DNA of 64,000 nt, from the NCBI RefSeq assembly GCF_001304615.2, contig NZ_CP032683.1, positions 620,001 through 684,000 on the forward strand, written 5' to 3'. A model generated the notes under the pieces. The model was not told the origin of the DNA. It saw only the letters and a list, made by a program, of their open reading frames with translations, and ran no database searches. This document shows, one piece after another, positions 44,263 through 52,692 of this stretch. A program made the position numbers and the translations under genes. This DNA comes from Methanosarcina flavescens (GTDB lineage Archaea > Halobacteriota > Methanosarcinia > Methanosarcinales > Methanosarcinaceae). Each line of letters opens with the position of its first letter. The stretch's first letter is position 1.

Positions 44263-45783
44263 TTAATAGTTGCGTTCTACGGTGTAGGTGATTTTCTTTG
44301 AGCTGTCCGCGGGGACGGTTACTTCCCATTCGGCGGTAAAGGCATCTTTTTTCACGTATGGGTCAGAGGTGTTTGTGATTTTCCATTCGCCGTAGAAATG
44401 CTCCAGAACCTTCACTTTCTGGGGCTGAGATTTATGGTTTTTGATTTCGGTCTCATAACTCTCTTTCCAGGCGTATTTGGTCAGTCTGTCGTAGTTGGTC
44501 CGGGTTCTTTTGCCTGTTACATCAAAAGCATTTCCGACAAAAACCTCTACCTCTTCATCTTTTGGGGTATGCTCTATCCGGTCTTCCCCGAGGAACTGAA
44601 GCTGTCCCTGAGAATCAGCTTTATAAACCCTCATAGTCCCGGCAGGAAGGGGCATTCCAAGACCTCTTTCTTTTGAATTGTTCAGAGTAAGGACTGCCCG
44701 GACATCGTTGCTTTTTGTGACATCGAACACGAGTTCCTTTTTTACAGGCACGGCATCGGCAGAGAGCAGAGAAAGCTGTTTTACCTGGTTGTTTTTGAGG
44801 GTGGCTGGCCTCTCAAGAGTATAGAGATGGTATTCAAAAAGGGACTCCTCAACAAAACTATCCTTTGCCCCTATAGATTCTTCTGCGACTTCTACCACAG
44901 CTTCACCCTCATATAGGGGATATGTGGGCGCGACTACGCGGTGAACTTCCCCTGCAACAAGTTTCAGCCTGGCATTCTCATAGGTTGTGCCTGCAGAATT
45001 ATCTATGCTGACCCAACCCTGGATGTCGGCTTTCGTATCGTCTGCATTTGTTTTTACGATATAATCAGCTTTCCAACTCATACCGCCCGTAAGATAGGAA
45101 GTAAGGACATCTCGCTTACCTGCCGCAGGCGAATAGACCTGCCAGACTAAAGTGGGTTTTGTAAGCAGGTCAGCCGAATCCGGGAATTCAACTTTCGAGA
45201 CTTCGGAAATCGTTACGACTTTACCATCACTCAACCTGAGTACTACCACGCCGTCGTAACTCAATAATGTGCCTGTATATGTGTCCCCTTCTTTTTCGGT
45301 TACGGTAATTTCCCTGTCCCGGAATTTCTGCAGAAGCTTTTGCCCGCTTACAAGATCGTATTCGTAGTTCTGTTCCAGCACGGCAGTGTCCTTATTCCTC
45401 GTATCCTCAAACATTACTGATGTAGGATCAATAAGGGCAGCAACATCGGTATACTTGACCGTGTTAACCCCGGAATTGAGCTCAAACTCCCTTCTTTCCT
45501 TTACAAGAGCAAGGTTATTGTTATAAACAGTAACCTCAGTGCCTGAGTCTATTGTCGCAGCATCTGCTTTAAGAATAACCAGAGGGTTTGGATATTCGAC
45601 CTCAGTAACGATGCTTGAACTGGATTTAATTCCGTTAACTGCAGTCTCAGACCTATCTGCCTGATCCCTGTCTTCCGTAAAATCAGGATGCAAGGCAAAA
45701 CCGGGATACACGAAAGCTGCAGACGCGGTTAAAAAAAGGCTTAATGCCAGAATAAACCAGAGATAACTTTTTTGTCTTTTCAT
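44263..45783 (-). CDS. DUF4139 domain secreted protein
   Basis: A 506-residue exported protein of unknown function. ATG at 45783 is chosen because a TATA box (TATAAATAA) lies about 30 bp before it, inside the alternative longer frame from 45831. Residues 1-30 are a signal peptide (YLWFILALSLFLTASAAFVYPG). The body matches the DUF4139 family. An N-terminal segment has VTVYNNNLALVKERREFELN and VKYTDVAALIDPTSV. A central segment has VLTSYLTGGMSWKADYIVKTN and GWVSIDNSAGTTYENARLKLVAGEVHR. The C-terminal beta domain contains RTNYDRLTKYAWKESYE and PADSSKKITYTVE. It has no membrane anchor at the C-terminus, so it may be released or bound to the S-layer. Confidence 0.85.
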   Translation of the reverse strand: MKRQKSYLWFILALSLFLTASAAFVYPGFALHPDFTEDRDQADRSETAVNGIKSSSSIVTEVEYPNPLVILKADAATIDSGTEVTVYNNNLALVKERREFELNSGVNTVKYTDVAALIDPTSVMFEDTRNKDTAVLEQNYEYDLVSGQKLLQKFRDREITVTEKEGDTYTGTLLSYDGVVVLRLSDGKVVTISEVSKVEFPDSADLLTKPTLVWQVYSPAAGKRDVLTSYLTGGMSWKADYIVKTNADDTKADIQGWVSIDNSAGTTYENARLKLVAGEVHRVVAPTYPLYEGEAVVEVAEESIGAKDSFVEESLFEYHLYTLERPATLKNNQVKQLSLLSADAVPVKKELVFDVTKSNDVRAVLTLNNSKERGLGMPLPAGTMRVYKADSQGQLQFLGEDRIEHTPKDEEVEVFVGNAFDVTGKRTRTNYDRLTKYAWKESYETEIKNHKSQPQKVKVLEHFYGEWKITNTSDPYVKKDAFTAEWEVTVPADSSKKITYTVERNY

Positions 45784-46180
45784 AAGAGAAGGATATGCAA
45801 CTGTTTTATTTATACTTGGCTTTGACTGCAAATATAGTTGAAGTTATCCACCAGGTTTTCTCCTCGATTTTCTATAGGGCTTCCTGTGTAGTGTCCTATC
45901 AGATTCCCTACCCTGTTCCTGTTTTTTAGAAGTACTGTGATCAGGAAATTCTATTTGGAGGTTGAAATAAAAAATAAAAAACAGTTATAATAATATACAT
46001 CAACACATAATTAATAATTTTAAGCGGTTATAGAACATATTTGGAAGCGAGTGAAATTACAGATAACGTGCCGGAAAACAAATTAAACGGAAATAAGCCG
46101 GGAAGAAATCAATAGTAAATATGTGCTAAAAAAGAATCAGGTACAAAAAAGACATTAAAAATAATTGTGGATTCATTTCT
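45784..46180. other. Divergent promoter region, no gene seen
   Basis: About 400 bp between the divergent DUF4139 and PGF-type genes. It contains the TATA box of the former on the minus strand near 45810 and AT-rich stretches (around 46000-46020) that may serve the latter. Confidence 0.45.
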
Positions 46181-47533
46181 ATGAACATTACCAGGGTTTT
46201 CAAGACTAAAAGCAGGATTAAATTGCCTGGCTTTGTATCAGGTTTCGCTTTGATTTTTCTGCTTGTCTGGGCGGTTCTCCCCACCTCAGCCGCAGAGATA
46301 GAAGCAAGCAGGGAAATCTCTGCCGAAACAGTTTACCCAGGCGAGAGTTTTGCGGTAACTGTACATATAAAGGCAGACCACGAGCTTGGAGCCCTGGTAC
46401 TTGATGAGGATCTCCCTGGCGGGTGGCATGTAAACTATTCAGAGAATAATGGGACTATATTTCCGGAAATCAACTTTTTTAAAGCAACCACTCTGGAATG
46501 GATATGGATTGAGAACCTCTCAGCCGGAGAAGAAAAGACAGTTATGTATAATGTGACTGTGCCTTTAAATTCCCAGCCTGGTAACTTTTCAATTACGGGC
46601 AGAGTCTCCGCTTACTCCGTTCCAGATGTCCCTGTAGAAGGGTTTTCAGAAGTAACAATTACTTATCCTCCTTCTGAGGTTGATATCTCTGCAAGTAACG
46701 GAGGCGAAGGAAGTGAAGGAGAAAGTAGCGGAAGCAGAGGAAGTGAAGGAGAAAATAGCGGAAGCGGAGGAAGTGAAGGAGAAAATAGCGGAAGCGGAGG
46801 AAGTAGAGGAGGAAGTGGAGGAGGAGGAGGTGCAGGCTCTCCGGAATCAACCAAGAATATTGAACTAAAGGAAGTTTCGAGTGAACAGGTTTTCAAAGGT
46901 ACTCACACATGCTTTACTTTTAAAGGCGAGATAAATGATATAGCTACTGTAGAATTCGACCCAAAAAAGAACTTCGGAAAAACAACTGCCATTGTAGAGA
47001 TACTGAAAAACACATCTTCAATCGTTAAGGAACCTGCACCGGGAGCAGTTTACAGAAACATAAACATCTGGATCGGAAATAGCGGCTTCTCAAGTCCTGA
47101 GAATTTTGAAAATGCTAGAATAAATTTCAGAGTGAGTAAAGCCTGGATTGCCGATCACCGGGTTAGAGAAAATACTGTGAATCTTTACCGGTACGATAAG
47201 GGCTTATGGAATCCGCTGTCCACATCCCTCAATGGGGAAGATGAAAATTACTTCTATTTTACCGCAGAAACTCCAGGCTTTTCTCCTTTTGCAATCTCAG
47301 GGATTGAAGAGAAGATCCAATCGGTTGAAATTTCAACAGCCAGAACAGGAGAAAACCGGACTCTGAGCAAAGAAGACATTTCTGACGATAAGACAAACTT
47401 TGACAAAGAAAAACAGGGAGTCACTGCTTCAGATATAGAAAAAAAAGAAAAGAAAAGCTCTCCCGAGCCTGGAGCAACCTTTGCGGTGGCTGAATTACTG
47501 ATTTTGTATGGTATATTGAAGAAAAAAATGTAA
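46181..47533 (+). CDS. PGF-pre-PGF domain surface protein with Gly/Ser/Glu repeat
   Basis: A 450-residue exported surface protein. The signal peptide spans residues 12-38 (FALIFLLVWAVLPTSAA). A beta-sandwich of the NEW3/alpha-galactosidase-like type follows (VYPGESFAVTVHIKADHELGALVL, LSAGEEKTVMYNVTVPLNSQPGNFSITG). A low-complexity linker of 10-residue GSEGENSGSG repeats comes next. After it is the PGF-pre-PGF domain (FKGEINDIATVEFDPKKNF, GNSGFSSPENFENARINFRVSKAWI, VNLYRYDKGLWNPL, YFYFTAETPGFSPFAI). The C-terminus (PEPGATFAVAELLILYGILKKKM) looks like a modified PGF-CTERM anchor: PG motif, hydrophobic helix, basic end. It probably decorates the cell envelope. Confidence 0.85.
   Translation: MNITRVFKTKSRIKLPGFVSGFALIFLLVWAVLPTSAAEIEASREISAETVYPGESFAVTVHIKADHELGALVLDEDLPGGWHVNYSENNGTIFPEINFFKATTLEWIWIENLSAGEEKTVMYNVTVPLNSQPGNFSITGRVSAYSVPDVPVEGFSEVTITYPPSEVDISASNGGEGSEGESSGSRGSEGENSGSGGSEGENSGSGGSRGGSGGGGGAGSPESTKNIELKEVSSEQVFKGTHTCFTFKGEINDIATVEFDPKKNFGKTTAIVEILKNTSSIVKEPAPGAVYRNINIWIGNSGFSSPENFENARINFRVSKAWIADHRVRENTVNLYRYDKGLWNPLSTSLNGEDENYFYFTAETPGFSPFAISGIEEKIQSVEISTARTGENRTLSKEDISDDKTNFDKEKQGVTASDIEKKEKKSSPEPGATFAVAELLILYGILKKKM
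46709..46798 (+). repeat. 30-bp minisatellite inside the PGF-pre-PGF gene
   Basis: Three head-to-tail copies of GGAAGTGAAGGAGAAAATAG plus CGGAAGCGGA with few differences encode GSEGENSGSG, followed by a glycine-rich tail. In-frame slippage would change linker length. Confidence 0.85.
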
Positions 47534-47686
47534 TCCGAGAAAGGAAAGACAAACAGGGCAAAAACTAAGTTATCAAAGGTCTCTTTTGGGAAGACACTTT
47601 TTTGGATTCCATTTGTCTTCTGGCTCGTTCTCTTACCCGGAATACACGAGATAAAGTTCAAATCCCTCTAATTGACGTTTTACTCT

Positions 47687-48628
47687 TCAAAGATATCCGC
47701 ACTTCTCAAGCCAGGTGAGAGATCTTATCCATTCCCCTTTTGGCTCCCTGGAGGTGCCCACAACAAGCCGCTTGATGTCTCCTACTTCTTCGACAATGCC
47801 GCAGGCTTCTATAAGCTCTCCGGGAAGAGCCTGACCTGCATAGGTATGGGTATATGAGAGCACATGGTCGATCACATCGTGTTCGACTTTGTAGTAAGCA
47901 GGGCTGTCAAAAGCGAAATCGGCATTCTTGACCCTGGCTTCAATTTTCATATTTACGGTATCCTCTCCGCGCAGGAGAGGCTCTTTTATCTGGTCCCATT
48001 CCCTCACAAAGAGAAGGTCAAAATAAGTGCCCTCAACCATTCCCCGGTTGCCTTTTCTGGACTCATGCAGCATGAACTCATCAAATGAGATGTCTGGGAT
48101 TCTCTTCCTGTAGATTCTCTGCCACATCTCATCATCGATTTCTTCAATGGGTCCTTCCTGTCGTTTTGCAGCAGTTATTGCATCTCTTGCCCTGAACCAC
48201 ATGGGGCCGTATACAACAAAGTCAATGTCCGAGTTTTCATTCTGGAGACCTGCAAGCATTGAGCCCGTAACTCCCATGCTTGTCCTGGGAATGCCTGCCA
48301 GATCGAGTGCCTTTACAATTGCCCTTACGCGGTGGTCAGAGTTAACAAGTTTGGGAATCACGTCGGAAGGACGAAGCACCTGTTTTACCTCGGATTCAGG
48401 AACTACATGGACATCCTGCACCCACTCAGGCCTGTGCTCCCTCATGAATTCGAAAGCCGGGCCAAAGTCATATTTTTTGTATCGTAATCCGTTTAACTCC
48501 CTCTCCCCATTTTTATCGGGCACGTAACGGAGTGTAGCCCGGATTCCATCGGTGCGGAAATAGTCTGAAACTGCAAAAAGCCAGTTATCTTTCGTGACAA
48601 GGAAATCCCTCAGGCGTGTTTTGAGCAT
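47687..48628 (-). CDS. Nucleotidyltransferase-domain protein
   Basis: A 313-residue cytosolic protein. The central nucleotidyltransferase motif is GVTGSMLAGLQNENSDIDFVVYG near residues 130-150, the G-S-x(9)-D-x-D pattern with two metal-binding aspartates. This is as in the MNT/DNA polymerase beta-like group. The flanking N-terminal part (LRDFLVTKDNWLFAVSDYFRTDG, YVPDKNGERELNGLRYKKYDF) and the C-terminal part (SPAYYKVEHDVIDHVLSYTHTYAGQ, RLVVGTSREPKGEWIRSLTW) are typical of a conserved archaeal family of unknown substrate. It stands alone, convergent with the PGF gene. Confidence 0.78.
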   Translation of the reverse strand: MLKTRLRDFLVTKDNWLFAVSDYFRTDGIRATLRYVPDKNGERELNGLRYKKYDFGPAFEFMREHRPEWVQDVHVVPESEVKQVLRPSDVIPKLVNSDHRVRAIVKALDLAGIPRTSMGVTGSMLAGLQNENSDIDFVVYGPMWFRARDAITAAKRQEGPIEEIDDEMWQRIYRKRIPDISFDEFMLHESRKGNRGMVEGTYFDLLFVREWDQIKEPLLRGEDTVNMKIEARVKNADFAFDSPAYYKVEHDVIDHVLSYTHTYAGQALPGELIEACGIVEEVGDIKRLVVGTSREPKGEWIRSLTWLEKCGYL

Positions 48629-49054
48629 TTTATATCATCCCTGTAGCTTACAAGAGAACCAAAAAGTACCCGGATTTTAAGGAATTTCAACAGCCGGGCT
48701 TTATAAGAATTTATAATAAACACAAGGAAATGTATTGTACAATTCATGTATATAACTATCAGGTTTTTAACAAAAACCTTTTAAAAAAGGCTTTAGCGAA
48801 AAGTACGGGATCAAATAGTGTGATAAAGCCAGGTAAATAATAAGTCGGAGTAATATACCTGAACTTACAAATATTTAAGGAGAATATACTCTGGAATAAA
48901 ATAAAACACAAATAAAGTATATTAAAATAGTGCATTGTAAATTAAAAGATTATTAAGATTACAAACAGTGAGTATTACGGACAGTAAATGTAACCAGAAA
49001 TAAATGTTACAGATCAGAAACGGAATAGACTGCAGGTGCAGAACATCCGAGGTA
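48629..49054. other. Intergenic with hairpin-repeat remnant
   Basis: About 425 bp. The part at 48764-48835 is a short copy of the dispersed repeat; the rest is AT-rich, with promoter-like sequence for the amidohydrolase gene. No other gene is seen. Confidence 0.4.
48764..48835. repeat. Dispersed hairpin-rich repeat, copy D (short)
   Basis: AAACCTTTTAAAAAAGGCTTTAGCGAAAAGTACGG (in pieces) followed by GTGTGATAAAGCC shares the hairpin and the GCGAAAA and GTGATAAA words with copy A. Confidence 0.5.
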
Positions 49055-50305
49055 ATGCTTTTGAGAGAGAACCCCAGTGTAGAAGCGCTTGAAACCTGGA
49101 TTATACAGCTCAGGCGCGAGTTTCACAGATACCCTGAACTCAGTTTTGAGGAGTACGAGACCCAGAAGCGAATCCAGAAAATACTCGAGGAACTGGGAAT
49201 AGAAGCCAGAAAAATTGCAGACACAGGCGTACTTGCAAGCATCAGAGGAACTTTACCCGGTCCCTGTATTGCACTTCGATCTGATATGGATGGGCTGCAG
49301 GTGCAGGAAGAGTTAACTGAAAGGAATAGCGAATACATATCCAGAAATAAGGGAGTAATGCACGCCTGCGGGCATGACGGGCACATGGCAATGCTTTTCG
49401 GGGCTGCGAAGCTATTTCAGGAAAAGCGGGATTTTCCAGGTGAAGTCCGCCTTATCTTCCAGCCTGCTGAAGAGATCCCTCCTGGAGGTGCTGAAAGGGT
49501 AATTGCAGAAGGCGGGCTTGAGGGCGTGGATGCGATTATGGGGATGCATATATTCACCAATCATGAATCAGGAAGTGTGGGCTTCCGTTCAGGACCGTTC
49601 ATGGCAAGCACCAACAGATTTGAGATTACCCTTACAGGAAAGGGAGGCCACATCTCAAAACCTGAAAATTGCATTGACCCTGTCCGGATGGCAACGGATT
49701 TTCTAAACAGCTTTTATCCTGCTCTGGAAAAACAGCTTGAGCCAGATAAATATATTATTGGAGTGGGGAGGATTCAAGGGGGAGCCCAATTCAATAGAAT
49801 TCCTGATACTGTAGAGATCCTTGGAAGTTATCGGACCTTTGACCGGGAGACTACAGATATCATCGACAGGACAATAGAGGAATGCCTGAAAAAAGTGGTA
49901 AAAAGATATGTAAAGCCTGGAGAAGAATTTTCAGGCCTCCCTGACTACAAGCTTGATATACTGCACGGTTATCCTGTCCTTGTCAATGACCCGGTGTTTA
50001 CAAACGCGGTAAACTCAAAGCTTCAGGAGAATTTCCCGGAGCTCACAATCTATCCTGAGATCGAAAAAACCTTTGCCGCCGAAGATTTTGCAAGTTACCT
50101 GCAGAAAATTCCAGGAATTTTCCTTTCCCTGGGTACCCGCAATCCGGAAAAAAATATCGTGGAAATCAATCACTCATGCACATTCGATATTGATGAGGCT
50201 ATCCTCATTACGGGCACGGAGATATTTTATACTATATCGCTGGATTTCCTTAATAATCCGGAAAAATATCTCAATCCCGTAACTACTTCAACCCCGAGCC
50301 GTTAA
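49055..50305 (+). CDS. M20-family amidohydrolase (N-acyl amino acid / IAA-amino-acid hydrolase type)
   Basis: A metal-dependent amidohydrolase of peptidase family M20D, acting on N-acyl amino acids or similar amides in the cytosol. The 416-residue product has the metal ligands in HACGHDGHMAML (Cys/His), FQPAEEIPPGGAE (Glu pair), GMHIF (His) and, near the end, NHSCTFDID (His). The dimerisation (lid) domain is in the middle (FEITLTGKGGHISKPENCIDP, GGAQFNRIPDTVEILGSYR). The conserved domain starts at SVEALETWIIQLRREFHRYPELSFEE, so I choose ATG at 49055; a frame from 49004 adds 17 unmatched residues. Neither start has an ideal ribosome site. Confidence 0.88.
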   Translation: MLLRENPSVEALETWIIQLRREFHRYPELSFEEYETQKRIQKILEELGIEARKIADTGVLASIRGTLPGPCIALRSDMDGLQVQEELTERNSEYISRNKGVMHACGHDGHMAMLFGAAKLFQEKRDFPGEVRLIFQPAEEIPPGGAERVIAEGGLEGVDAIMGMHIFTNHESGSVGFRSGPFMASTNRFEITLTGKGGHISKPENCIDPVRMATDFLNSFYPALEKQLEPDKYIIGVGRIQGGAQFNRIPDTVEILGSYRTFDRETTDIIDRTIEECLKKVVKRYVKPGEEFSGLPDYKLDILHGYPVLVNDPVFTNAVNSKLQENFPELTIYPEIEKTFAAEDFASYLQKIPGIFLSLGTRNPEKNIVEINHSCTFDIDEAILITGTEIFYTISLDFLNNPEKYLNPVTTSTPSR

Positions 50306-50367
50306 GAAAAAGCCTGAAAACCGATAAGTGAGAAATAACGGGACTGCCCTGTTTGCGGAGGAAATAA

Positions 50368-50826
50368 ATGATAATCCAGAGATATGAAGACTCCAGAAAG
50401 GAAGAAGTCCGTGAGGTTGTTCTTGAAGTTTTGCAGGAGCATGGTTTTGAACCCGACAGGCTAAAAGATGCTGACCTTAACGACATAAACGGCTATTACT
50501 TCGGAAGCGGTGGCATGTTTTTCGTAGGAATCGTCGATGACAAAGTTATAGGTACGGCAGGCGTCCGAAAACTCGATGAAAATTGGTGCGAAATCCGCCG
50601 TATCTACCTTAAAAAAGCCTTCCGGAGCAAAGGCAATGGAAAAAAACTCTTCAGGGCTGCTCTCGATTTTGCTGAAAAAAACTGCTCGGCTGTAGTCCTT
50701 AAAACCGACTCAACCCTCACGAAAGCAATTGATATGTATCTCAAACACGGCTTCACTTTCCAGAAAGAAGAAACAGGATACCTGTATTTCGAAAAAAAGT
50801 TTGATCAAAAACCAAAAATCGTGTGA
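50368..50826 (+). CDS. GNAT-family N-acetyltransferase
   Basis: A 152-residue acetyl-CoA-dependent N-acetyltransferase. The GNAT core is visible as VGIVDDKVIGTAGVRKLDENWCEIRRIYLKKAFRSKGNGKKLFRAALDFAE. This contains the acetyl-CoA pyrophosphate loop of the R/Q-x-x-G-x-G/A type (RSKGNGKKL), followed by strand and helix CSAVVLKTDSTLTKAIDMYLKHGF. GGAGG stands 6 nt before the ATG. It starts 62 bp after the amidohydrolase on the same strand, so both may act on related amines or amino acids. The last codons (KKFDQKPKIV) run through AAAAAAAGTTTGATC, a word of the dispersed hairpin repeat. Confidence 0.87.
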   Translation: MIIQRYEDSRKEEVREVVLEVLQEHGFEPDRLKDADLNDINGYYFGSGGMFFVGIVDDKVIGTAGVRKLDENWCEIRRIYLKKAFRSKGNGKKLFRAALDFAEKNCSAVVLKTDSTLTKAIDMYLKHGFTFQKEETGYLYFEKKFDQKPKIV

Positions 50827-50912
50827 TCAAATTTTTTATGGATTTTATTTGTGAATATTCAGGACGAGTAATTTTTTCACTGAGCGTTAATGCCCCTCCT
50901 GATGCATGTCAA

Positions 50913-51233
50913 TCACCACGGATATCTAGCCATTTTTGCTTTTGCCTTTCTCACAGCTTCTGCCAGCCTTTCCATGCTCAGAAAACCATGCTGGCTGAGA
51001 ACTGCACCGAGATATTCATCATTTTCATTGAACACAGGGTAATGCAATGGATCCATTGTATACCAGCTGACGTTTACTTTTTTCGGATAGCCGGTTCTGT
51101 TTATGTTCATTGTTATTGTACCATCAGCAGCGTTGAAGTAATATTCACGTTCAGGCTCACTGGATAGTATTTCTCCGAGTATTTCTTTTACAGCCTGGTT
51201 CCTTCTGCCATTCAATCCGGTTTCATAAATCAT
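50913..51233 (-). CDS. Hypothetical protein (106 aa)
   Basis: A small soluble protein without a recognised family. It begins MIYETGLNGRRNQAVKEILGEIL. It has a beta-rich middle (REYYFNAADGTITMNINRTGYPKKVNVSWYTMDPLHYPVF) and a helical end (LSMERLAEAVRKAKAKMARYPW). AGGAG lies 11 nt before the ATG. It is convergent with the GNAT gene and marks the left edge of the accessory stretch before the CRISPR locus. Confidence 0.6.
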   Translation of the reverse strand: MIYETGLNGRRNQAVKEILGEILSSEPEREYYFNAADGTITMNINRTGYPKKVNVSWYTMDPLHYPVFNENDEYLGAVLSQHGFLSMERLAEAVRKAKAKMARYPW

Positions 51234-51358
51234 CCGGTACCAACTCCTGTAGTTTTACGGGCTCAAACAATATCAGCATACTCGAGAGACATGGCAGTTC
51301 AATTTCTATTATGTGCATCCTGAGAATGCTTCATTGGTTTTTAGTAATCTGAGGGTAA

Positions 51359-51625
51359 TTAACATACCCTTAAGGAACGTAGTATCCGTTCTTTAGACGA
51401 GAGGGTTTCATCTTTCAAAATTTCAAGTTTTTTATATAATTCTCCCAAATGGATTTTTTTCTCTCTTATGATTTCCATTGTTTCGTCATAATGAGGTCCT
51501 TCTGTTATATTTTGGGTAGCTAGATCCTCTGTATAGCCTTTAATGTCTTCTTCATCAAGCTCGATCAACGTTTGAATGTTTTTTATCTGACCTTCCAATG
51601 CTATTCTATCCATGTCTTCAGTCAT
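51359..51625 (-). CDS. Small coiled-coil protein (88 aa)
   Basis: An acidic, almost fully helical protein: MTEDMDRIALEGQIKNIQTLIELDEEDIKGY, then ETMEIIREKKIHLGELYKKLEILKDE. Two heptad-like helices suggest a dimeric or hairpin coiled coil. GAGG precedes the ATG by 9 nt. It is the third minus-strand gene of a small-gene run, downstream of a two-repeat CRISPR remnant that separates it from the 37-residue gene. Function unknown. Confidence 0.6.
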   Translation of the reverse strand: MTEDMDRIALEGQIKNIQTLIELDEEDIKGYTEDLATQNITEGPHYDETMEIIREKKIHLGELYKKLEILKDETLSSKERILRSLRVC

Positions 51626-51651
51626 GTTTTTATTCCTCTTCTACAGTCCAG

Positions 51652-51746
51652 GTTTCAATCCCTCTAAGGCCTGATTTTAACTGTTTTATTTTACATTCTT
51701 CCAAATCTGAGCAAGTGTTTCACTCCCTCTAAGGCTTGATTTTAAC
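51652..51746. CRISPR. Two-repeat remnant array, 30-bp repeat
   Basis: GTTTCAATCCCTCTAAGGCC plus TGATTTTAAC at 51652-51681 and a variant (GTTTCACTCC..., GGCTTG) at 51717-51746 enclose one 35-bp spacer. A third copy stands alone at 55686-55715. The repeat differs from the 37-bp main repeat except for the first ten bases. It is probably the remnant of a second CRISPR array without its own cas genes here. Confidence 0.65.
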
Positions 51747-51855
51747 CCGTCTCTTGCTTTTGTTTTTTCACTTTATCCGACTTTGCATTGTTAGCAATTC
51801 GAAATATTTCATTTAGTAATTCATCACTCATGCTGCCATCTTCTCTAAGACTCAT
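51742..51855 (-). CDS. Coupled 37-aa peptide
   Basis: ATG at 51855 overlaps the stop of the upstream membrane-protein gene (ATGA). The 37-codon frame reads MSLREDGSMSDELLNEIFRI, then ANNAKSDKVKKQKQETG, amphipathic and ending basic. Its last two codons lie in the second remnant CRISPR repeat, so the natural 3' end may have been replaced. Function unknown. Confidence 0.5.
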   Translation of the reverse strand: MSLREDGSMSDELLNEIFRIANNAKSDKVKKQKQETG

Positions 51856-52304
51856 TTAATTTCACTCACTTCTATAACATATCTGTTACTCTTTTCTTCT
51901 TTTCTCACATATCCAATTACTGTTACAGCTTTACCACTTGAAAAATCAATATCGTTATTCAAGGCTAGATAAACACCTTCTTTTGCGGAATATACTTTAT
52001 AATTTTCAAAAATCGGAACATAAGTAACATTCGTGTATGTTGTAGTTGTTGTTCCTGAAGATGTTGTATATGGAATGAATATAGGCATCATAAAACTAAG
52101 CTTAGTACCTTCATCTATATGTTCTTGAATTATGAGAGTTACACTTACTTTTTGGTTTATGTGATTTCCGACATCGTTAGCGTCTATATTGATTGGAGGT
52201 TTCGCATCGGCTATTAGTGCCGAAACTGCCATTAGTGCCAAAACTATTATACCAACAACTGCCAAGACTACCATTAATCCCATTATTAGCTCATATGAAT
52301 CCAT
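51852..52304 (-). CDS. Small membrane-anchored OB-like protein (150 aa)
   Basis: From ATG at 52304, with GAGG 6 nt upstream, the protein begins MDSYELIMGLMVVLAVVGII. It has one long membrane helix (to about residue 35), then a beta-rich domain: NHINQKVSVTLIIQEHIDEGTKLSFMM, a threonine-rich turn SSGTTTTTYTNV, VYSAKEGVYLALNNDIDFSSGKAVTVIGYVRKEEKSNRYVIEVSEI. The last part looks like a membrane-anchored OB-like fold similar in style to the protein at 32584, though not alignable by eye. A longer frame to 52394 adds a basic, unrelated N-terminus. Function unknown. Confidence 0.62.
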   Translation of the reverse strand: MDSYELIMGLMVVLAVVGIIVLALMAVSALIADAKPPINIDANDVGNHINQKVSVTLIIQEHIDEGTKLSFMMPIFIPYTTSSGTTTTTYTNVTYVPIFENYKVYSAKEGVYLALNNDIDFSSGKAVTVIGYVRKEEKSNRYVIEVSEIK

Positions 52305-52416
52305 TTTTACCTCATTTTTAGTGAAAAACGCTTTCCAACAGAAGTGTTGGAGGCGGTTAGATTTTCTTTTGATTGGTCTTTTCTTGTTGGTCATATTATC
52401 ACTTCAAAAAAAAGAT

Positions 52417-52650
52417 ATGGGGTTAAACCTCACGCACACTGACCTTATACCTCCCATTGGGATAATCCACAGTTTTATAGTAATAATCCTCGCCAATATT
52501 AATATTCTATACTGGCTATCCGTGACGAGTAGCCATCCGTATAAATCCGTCACCACAATACAGCGTTATTGCGATATCATCTGTCCTTACTGCAATGAGA
52601 AGTCTGGTAGATGGTTAAAGCTGAAAAAATATATAGAAAACAATTCATAG
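52417..52650 (+). CDS. Possible small membrane protein with Cys pair (77 aa)
   Basis: A frame from ATG at 52417 has one hydrophobic helix (IIHSFIVIILANINILYWLSV) and a CPYCNEKSGRW zinc-knuckle-like end. There is no ribosome site, so it is listed with low confidence as a possible gene or gene piece. Confidence 0.3.
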   Translation: MGLNLTHTDLIPPIGIIHSFIVIILANINILYWLSVTSSHPYKSVTTIQRYCDIICPYCNEKSGRWLKLKKYIENNS

Positions 52651-52692
52651 GGGCTTAGAGTTGCCTGTGTGGATACCCAACGAGGTTAACAA

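Noticed and set aside
45784-45831. Longer N-terminus for the DUF4139 protein
   Set aside because: A TATA box lies inside it; the ATG at 45783 starts the signal peptide cleanly.
46659-46896. Three frames across the minisatellite (Pro/Leu-rich or Glu/Val-rich)
   Set aside because: Shadows of the in-frame GSEGENSGSG repeat of the PGF-pre-PGF gene.
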